A DNA stretch of 19,702 nt from an uncultured Oscillospiraceae bacterium (GTDB lineage: Bacteria > Bacillota > Clostridia > Oscillospirales > Oscillospiraceae). The notes below the pieces were generated by a model that was given only the letters and a program-made list of their open reading frames with translations, searched no databases and had not been told where the DNA came from. The translations under genes were made by a program, and so were the position numbers. Location of the stretch: assembly GCA_934567355.1 (NCBI GenBank), contig CAKTJC010000042.1:1-19702 (forward strand), given 5' to 3'. Shown piece after piece: positions 15,711 through 19,702 of the stretch. Each line of letters starts with the position of its first letter. Position 1 is the stretch's first letter.

Positions 15711-16607
15711 ATGCCCAGTTTTTATGCCCATATAATGAATCTGGTATTCCACTGTATGCCCCAGGACAAGCCGGGGCAGGCCCACGACTATGTGGCGGAG
15801 CGAAAACGCAATGACCGCAAGCCCCCCAGGCCGCCCAAGGGCGTGACCGTCCGGCTTGGGGAATTGGATGGGCTGTCGGCGGAGTTCATTCAAAAACCCG
15901 GCAATCAAAAGGGAACGGTTTTTTACATTCACGGCGGCGGCTTTACCGTCGGCTCTGCCCGGGAGCGGCGGGCGGTCTGCCAGTATATCACAGCCAACTA
16001 TGGCTACAACTGCGTGACCTTCAACTACCGTCTTGCCCCGGAAAATCTGTGGCCCGCCCCTCTGGAAGACTGCCTGAGAGCCTATACCGCACTCTTGAAA
16101 ACCGGCGTTTCTCCCAAGGAAATCGTCTTCATGGGGGAAAGCGCAGGGGGAACGCTGGTGCTGTCCTTGGCCTTATTGCTGAAAGAAAAGGGGCTTCCCC
16201 AGCCGAAAGCGTTGGTGGTCCTCTCCCCCTGTGTGACCCAGGCTGACCAGTTTCCCTCCTACATCAAAAACGCGGCAACAGACTATATGCTCCGCACTGC
16301 CGTAGCGGAGGGGAAAATCAAGGTGGTATTTGGCGATCGAGCCAGTGATTTGGCGTATTTGCGCCAGCCGACCATCTCACCGCTGTACGGTGATTTTGCC
16401 GGGCTTCCGCCGGTATTCTTTTCCGCCTCCGACACGGAGGTGCTGCTGGATGATTCCAAAATGCTGTATGAAAAACTGCAAAAGCAGGGACATCAAACAG
16501 CCCTGGATATTCGCCACGGTGTCTGCCATGCTTTTCAGGTGTTTACGGCCATGCCGGAGGCACGGCAGGTGCTTGGGATGATTTTTCATACTTTGGAGGA
16601 ATGGTGA
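15711..16607 (+). CDS. HSL-type alpha/beta hydrolase (esterase)
   Basis: This 298-residue cytoplasmic esterase belongs to the hormone-sensitive-lipase group (Abhydrolase_3). The oxyanion-hole motif HGGG is at residues 74-77, the nucleophile elbow GESAGG has Ser144, the acid is Asp241 in SDTEVLLDD, and the base His273 is in HGVCHAF. There is no signal peptide. Such enzymes cleave short acyl esters of small molecules, including acetylated sugars and natural products. The ATG at 15711 follows ACAGGAGGAAAG. It is 15 bases after SDR 2 and its stop codon overlaps the GH43 start (TGATG). It may deacylate glycoside intermediates inside the cell, complementing the anchored SGNH protein; that pairing is inference. 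Confidence 0.9.
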   Translation: MPSFYAHIMNLVFHCMPQDKPGQAHDYVAERKRNDRKPPRPPKGVTVRLGELDGLSAEFIQKPGNQKGTVFYIHGGGFTVGSARERRAVCQYITANYGYNCVTFNYRLAPENLWPAPLEDCLRAYTALLKTGVSPKEIVFMGESAGGTLVLSLALLLKEKGLPQPKALVVLSPCVTQADQFPSYIKNAATDYMLRTAVAEGKIKVVFGDRASDLAYLRQPTISPLYGDFAGLPPVFFSASDTEVLLDDSKMLYEKLQKQGHQTALDIRHGVCHAFQVFTAMPEARQVLGMIFHTLEEW

Positions 16608-18064
16608 TGAACACTGCCTGGAACCCGGTATTGCCCATTTCCGTCTGTATGGCAGATGGAGAGCCCCATGTGTTTGGCAGCCGGGTCTATCTTTTCGGCT
16701 CCCACGATACCCCCGGCGGCGAGAGCTTCTGTTTGGAGGACTACGAATTTTTCTCCGCCCCCCTGGATGATCTGTCCCACTGGACCAGCAACGGCATCAA
16801 TTACGCCGCCAAACAGGACCCGCTGTACGGCGAAAATGCCCGGTATCTCTATGCGCCGGACGTTGTTCGAGGCAATGACGGTCGGTACTATCTTTACTAC
16901 TGTCTGTCTGGCTGGAAGGGAAAAGGGGGCTACGGCCACCCCATCAGCGTGGCGGTCAGCGACAGTCCGGACGGAAAATATGATTACTACGGCGTGGTGC
17001 AAAACCCGGACGGAACGCCCTATCAGGACTTTGTGTGCTTTGATCCGGCGGTAATGAATGATAACGGCACCGTTCGCCTGTATTTTGGTACCGGCCCCTT
17101 CCGGGGCATGGGGGTAACGCCATGGAATGGGTTTGTGCTGTCAAAGGTCTATTCCGGGGTGTTTGAAAAGCCCCCCAAGGCGTTCCGGCAAAACCCCGGC
17201 CCTTTGGGGGCCAACGCCGCCGTACTCTGCGAGGATATGCTGACGCTGAAGGAACCGCCAAAACGCATTGTGGATACCCCGGATTTCAAAGGCCATGCCT
17301 TTTTTGAGGGCAGCAGCATCCGCAAAATCGGGCAGACGTACTATTTTGTCTACTCCTCCCAGAAAAATCACGAACTGTGCTATGCAACCTCGCCCTACCC
17401 TGACCGGGACTTCCGCTTCCGGGGAACACTGGTAAGCAACGGAGACGTGGGCTATGGTGGACGGAAAGAACGGCAGCGGTGCAATGCCACAGGCACGGTC
17501 CACGGCGGCATAGAGGAAATCGGCGGCCGATGGTTTGTCTTTTACCATCGGCTGACCCACGGCAGCGACTATTCCCGCCAGATGTGCGCGGAACCTCTGG
17601 AACTTCTGCCGGACGGCTCTATTGCACAAGTCGAGATGACTTCCCGTGGGCTGTCGGACGACGATTTGCCCGGCGTGGGGGAATATCCGGCAGCGATCTG
17701 CTGTAATCTCACCAACGGAAAAATGCCTCACATTGCCAACCAGATCCGCAAGAATGTCCCCGCCATTACCCACTCCGATATGGAATGGTATGTGGGAAAC
17801 GCGGCAAAGGGAACGCAGATCGGGTACAAGTATTTCTCCATTCAGGACAATACCATACTGCGTGTGACCGCAAGAGGCAATGGGCGGGTCTGTATTAAAA
17901 TCAACGGAAGAAGCGTTGGAAGCCTGCCCTACCATTCTGAAAAATGGGCGGCTGCATCGCTGACGATTCCCCGAGGCGGTCCTCATATTGCGCTTTGTCT
18001 GACGGTAACGGAGGGCAGCCTGGATATCCTGTCGCTGCATTTTTCTCAGGAGGTGACGGAATGA
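16607..18064 (+). CDS. GH43-type glycoside hydrolase
   Basis: This 485-residue protein has no signal peptide. The first 330 residues read as a GH43-like five-bladed propeller: probable base Asp17 in CMADGEPHVF, pKa-modulating Asp85 in LYAPDVVRG, and general acid Glu234 in HAFFEGSSIRK. The remaining 150 residues form a beta-rich C-terminal domain of the type often attached to GH43, possibly carbohydrate-binding. Family members cleave alpha-L-arabinofuranosyl or beta-xylosyl residues. The ATG at 16607 is chosen because GGAGG lies 7 bases before it; the in-frame ATG at 16601 is too close. Both ends overlap neighbours (TGATG with the esterase stop, ATGA with the kinase start), which shows tight translational coupling. 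It would add pentose release to the rhamnose and glucose release of the other two glycosidases. Confidence 0.88.
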   Translation: MNTAWNPVLPISVCMADGEPHVFGSRVYLFGSHDTPGGESFCLEDYEFFSAPLDDLSHWTSNGINYAAKQDPLYGENARYLYAPDVVRGNDGRYYLYYCLSGWKGKGGYGHPISVAVSDSPDGKYDYYGVVQNPDGTPYQDFVCFDPAVMNDNGTVRLYFGTGPFRGMGVTPWNGFVLSKVYSGVFEKPPKAFRQNPGPLGANAAVLCEDMLTLKEPPKRIVDTPDFKGHAFFEGSSIRKIGQTYYFVYSSQKNHELCYATSPYPDRDFRFRGTLVSNGDVGYGGRKERQRCNATGTVHGGIEEIGGRWFVFYHRLTHGSDYSRQMCAEPLELLPDGSIAQVEMTSRGLSDDDLPGVGEYPAAICCNLTNGKMPHIANQIRKNVPAITHSDMEWYVGNAAKGTQIGYKYFSIQDNTILRVTARGNGRVCIKINGRSVGSLPYHSEKWAAASLTIPRGGPHIALCLTVTEGSLDILSLHFSQEVTE

Positions 18065-19377
18065 AATACTTCCTTGCAATCGACATCGGTGCCTCCTCTG
18101 GGCGGCATATTGTGGGCTGGCGGGAGGCGGGGAACATCAAAACCGAAGAGGTCTACCGCTTCCCCAACGGCGTACAGGAGCAGAACGGACATCTTGTCTG
18201 GGATGTGGACACATTGCTTTCCCATGTGAAAGCGGGCATTGCGGCGGCAAAGGCCGGGTTTTCCGGCATCGTCAGCCTTTCCATTGACACCTGGGGCGTG
18301 GACTATGTGCTGCTGCGGGGGAACGAGGAAGTCCACCCGGTGTACGCCTACCGGGACAGCCGTACGGAGGCGGTGATTCCAAAGGTGCATGAAATCCTGC
18401 CGTTTTCCAAACTGTATTCCAGAACCGGCTGTCAGTTTCAGCCATTCAATTCTATTTATCAGCTTTATGAGGACAAGCTGGCCGGACGTTTGGAGGGGGT
18501 GACGGACTTTCTGATGATGCCGGAATACCTGCTGTGGAAGCTCTGCGGGGTCAAGGCCAAGGAATACACCAACGCCACCACCACCGGCATGGTCAGCGCC
18601 GAAACCGGCGAATTTGACCCGGAGATCCTTTCGGCCCTGGGTCTGCCGCCCATCTTCCCGAAGCTCCAAAAGCCGGGAACGGTGCTGGGTTTCTACGACG
18701 GAATAAAATGTGTTCTCTGTGCCACCCATGACACAGCCTCGGCGGTGGAAGGCATTCCCATGGAGGAAAATGCACCCTACATCTCCTCCGGCACATGGTC
18801 GCTCTTAGGCGTCAAAACGCCGAAACCCATTACGGACGAGGCAAGCCGTGCTGCCAATTACTCCAATGAGGGCGGCGTGGGCTACAATCGCTACCAGAAA
18901 AACATCATGGGCATGTGGCTGGTGAATGAACTGCGGGGAGAACTTTGCAGCGGCCTGGGCTTTGCGGAAATCGTCCATGCCGCGAAAGAAAGCTCCTGCG
19001 GTGCTATGCTCAATGCCAACGCACCGGAATTTCTGGCACCAAAGAGTATGAAAGCCGCCTTTGACACAGCCACCGGCGGAGTGCTTCACAGCATCGGCGA
19101 CTATTTCCGCTGCGCCTATCGCAGCCTTGCGGAGAGTTATGCGGAAGCCCTTGCGGAGCTGGAACGAAACACCGGGCGCACCTATGAAAAGCTGTACATT
19201 GTGGGCGGCGGAGCGAAAAACGACTTTCTGAACCGCCTGACGGCACAGGCCACGGGAAAAAAGGTCATCGCCCTGCCCATGGAGGCCACGGCCCTGGGCA
19301 ATCTGAAAGCACAAATGGAAAGAGCGGAACCCCTTGGCTCTCCCTATGGGAGAGCTGGCACGGCGGAAACGCCGTGA
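18061..19377 (+). CDS. Rhamnulokinase-like FGGY carbohydrate kinase, C-terminus replaced by repeat
   Basis: This 438-residue FGGY-family kinase phosphorylates a keto-sugar with ATP. The motifs are those of rhamnulokinases: GASSGR (10-15), SIDTWGVDY (74-82), YRDSRT (97-102), QPFNSIYQL (127-135), catalytic base Asp224 in THDTAS, SSGTWSLLG (242-250) and GGGAKN (382-387). E. coli RhaB is about 489 residues. Here the native frame stops matching soon after MEATALGN: codons from Pro424 to the stop at 19375-19377 lie inside a palindromic repeat, so the last 15 residues (PLGSPYGRAGTAETP) are repeat-encoded and the normal C-terminal helix appears lost. The active site is complete, so activity may survive. 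The ATG at 18061 overlaps the GH43 stop (ATGA). Together with the isomerase gene downstream it suggests rhamnose or another deoxysugar or pentose catabolism. Confidence 0.88.
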   Translation: MKYFLAIDIGASSGRHIVGWREAGNIKTEEVYRFPNGVQEQNGHLVWDVDTLLSHVKAGIAAAKAGFSGIVSLSIDTWGVDYVLLRGNEEVHPVYAYRDSRTEAVIPKVHEILPFSKLYSRTGCQFQPFNSIYQLYEDKLAGRLEGVTDFLMMPEYLLWKLCGVKAKEYTNATTTGMVSAETGEFDPEILSALGLPPIFPKLQKPGTVLGFYDGIKCVLCATHDTASAVEGIPMEENAPYISSGTWSLLGVKTPKPITDEASRAANYSNEGGVGYNRYQKNIMGMWLVNELRGELCSGLGFAEIVHAAKESSCGAMLNANAPEFLAPKSMKAAFDTATGGVLHSIGDYFRCAYRSLAESYAEALAELERNTGRTYEKLYIVGGGAKNDFLNRLTAQATGKKVIALPMEATALGNLKAQMERAEPLGSPYGRAGTAETP

Positions 19378-19436
19378 CTGAGAGGGTCCCTCTCAGCCGT
19401 GCTGCCCACGTCAGTTCCCCCAGAGGAGGAACCAAG
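19331..19436. repeat. Short palindromic dispersed-type repeat with three hairpins
   Basis: This 106-bp element has terminal inverted CTTGG/CCAAG (19333-19337 and 19432-19436). Inside are three consecutive perfect hairpins: 8 bp GCTCTCCC/GGGAGAGC with a TAT loop (19337-19355), 7 bp CACGGCG/CGCCGTG with a GAAA tetraloop (19359-19376), and 8 bp CTGAGAGG/CCTCTCAG with a GTC loop (19378-19396). An outer pairing GGCACGGC with GCCGTGCTGCC is an alternative fold. The wording (gctctcccta-tgggagagct...ctgagaggg) resembles an abundant intergenic repeat I recall from Oscillospirales genomes; a single copy is in this window. It spans the end of the kinase gene and stops 23 bases before the next start. It has no T-run, so it is not an ordinary terminator, but it may affect mRNA stability or lower expression of the downstream gene. 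Confidence 0.8.
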
Positions 19437-19459
19437 TACGAAATAAAGGAGGAGAAACA

Positions 19460-19702
19460 ATGCTTGTAGAAACCAAAGCCCGTATCGGCGTATTCGCCAT
19501 TGCCTTGGGGGCCTATCTCCCCCAGTTTCCGGAACTGGTGCCGGAATTTGAACGCCAGTATGCCGACTTCAAGAAGCGTATTCCCGATTCTGTGGTGCTG
19601 ATCGATGGCGGCCTGGTTACAACGAAAGAGCAGTCCGCCGCTGCCGGGGACAAGTTCCGCGCTGCGGATGTTGATCTGGTGATTATGCAGCTTCTGACCT
19701 AC
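19460..19702 (+). CDS. L-fucose/L-arabinose isomerase-family protein (3' partial)
   Basis: The first 81 residues are visible and the frame is open to the last base. The ATG at 19460 has AAAGGAGGAG upstream. The start (ARIGVFAIALGAYLPQFPEL, then about 30 residues later VVLIDGGLVTTKEQSAAAGDK, ending ADVDLVIMQLLTY) looks like the N-terminal Rossmann-like domain of the L-fucose/L-arabinose isomerase superfamily: strand, substrate loop with PQFP, second strand, and the D-x-D-L-V-I strand before the T-Y turn. Such enzymes interconvert an aldose and a ketose using a divalent metal; the metal ligands lie further on and cannot be checked. Its place after a rhamnulokinase-like kinase suggests it supplies that kinase with a ketose. 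It does not resemble classical RhaA in the visible part. The call is moderate because only the N-terminus is seen. Confidence 0.65.
   Translation, partial: MLVETKARIGVFAIALGAYLPQFPELVPEFERQYADFKKRIPDSVVLIDGGLVTTKEQSAAAGDKFRAADVDLVIMQLLTY

Noticed and set aside
14196..15932. Minus-strand open frame of 578 codons
   Set aside because: It is antisense to SDR 2 and the start of the HSL esterase, with no ribosome site or domain motifs.
1..19702. CRISPR array, tRNA or rRNA genes
   Set aside because: No regularly spaced direct repeats, cloverleaf or rRNA-like segments were seen on reading both strands; without a search tool a missed tRNA cannot be fully excluded.

Overview
The window looks like chromosomal DNA from a gut Firmicute of the Oscillospirales type (Faecalibacterium/Oscillibacter/Ruminococcaceae relatives). 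The reasons are the strong AGGAGG ribosome sites, a GC content near 60% in the metabolic genes, a Sel1-repeat relaxase followed by an excisionase-like gene and a tyrosine integrase (a common mobile-element end in this group), and a short multi-hairpin repeat at 19331-19436 of a kind I recall as dispersed in these genomes. The genus is inference.

Region 1 (1-2895) is the end of an integrative mobile element: the 3' part of a relaxase-type protein with Sel1 repeats (its 5' end lies outside the window), a 72-residue HTH/excisionase-like protein, a complete tyrosine recombinase with all catalytic residues, and a perfect 14-bp hairpin terminator.

Region 2 (2896-4701) is AT-richer. It holds one minus-strand gene for an unrecognised membrane-anchored 427-residue protein with its own near-consensus promoter, then about 500 bases without a credible gene. 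That gap carries a probable terminator, a short palindrome and an orphan plus-strand promoter-like motif. The element boundary probably lies somewhere here, but no attachment site could be identified.

Region 3 (4702-19702 and beyond) is a glycoside-catabolism locus. An AraC-family regulator (minus) is divergent from a long, tightly spaced plus-strand gene run. In order the run encodes a GPH-family sugar symporter, a membrane-anchored SGNH esterase-like protein, a GH78 alpha-L-rhamnosidase, a GH3 beta-glucosidase-type enzyme, two extended short-chain dehydrogenases (the second with a C-terminal Cys/His zinc-ribbon-like module), an HSL-type esterase, a GH43 glycosidase, a rhamnulokinase-like FGGY kinase and the start of a fucose/arabinose-isomerase-like protein. 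No terminator is seen between 6049 and the right edge, and several genes overlap or are spaced by a few bases, so this is probably one operon. A 7-bp inverted repeat frames the araC promoter and suggests autoregulation and control of the divergent operon.

Working model (inference): a decorated plant glycoside, possibly acylated and bearing rhamnose, glucose and arabinose or xylose, is de-esterified outside or inside the cell, imported by the symporter, and stripped of sugars by three cytoplasmic glycosidases. The released deoxysugar or pentose enters metabolism through isomerase and kinase. The two dehydrogenases have no obvious role in sugar release and may act on the aglycone or on a sugar ring. 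That pairing, with the zinc-ribbon fusion, is the most novel part of the window. A second oddity is that the palindromic repeat supplies the last 15 codons and the stop of the kinase gene.
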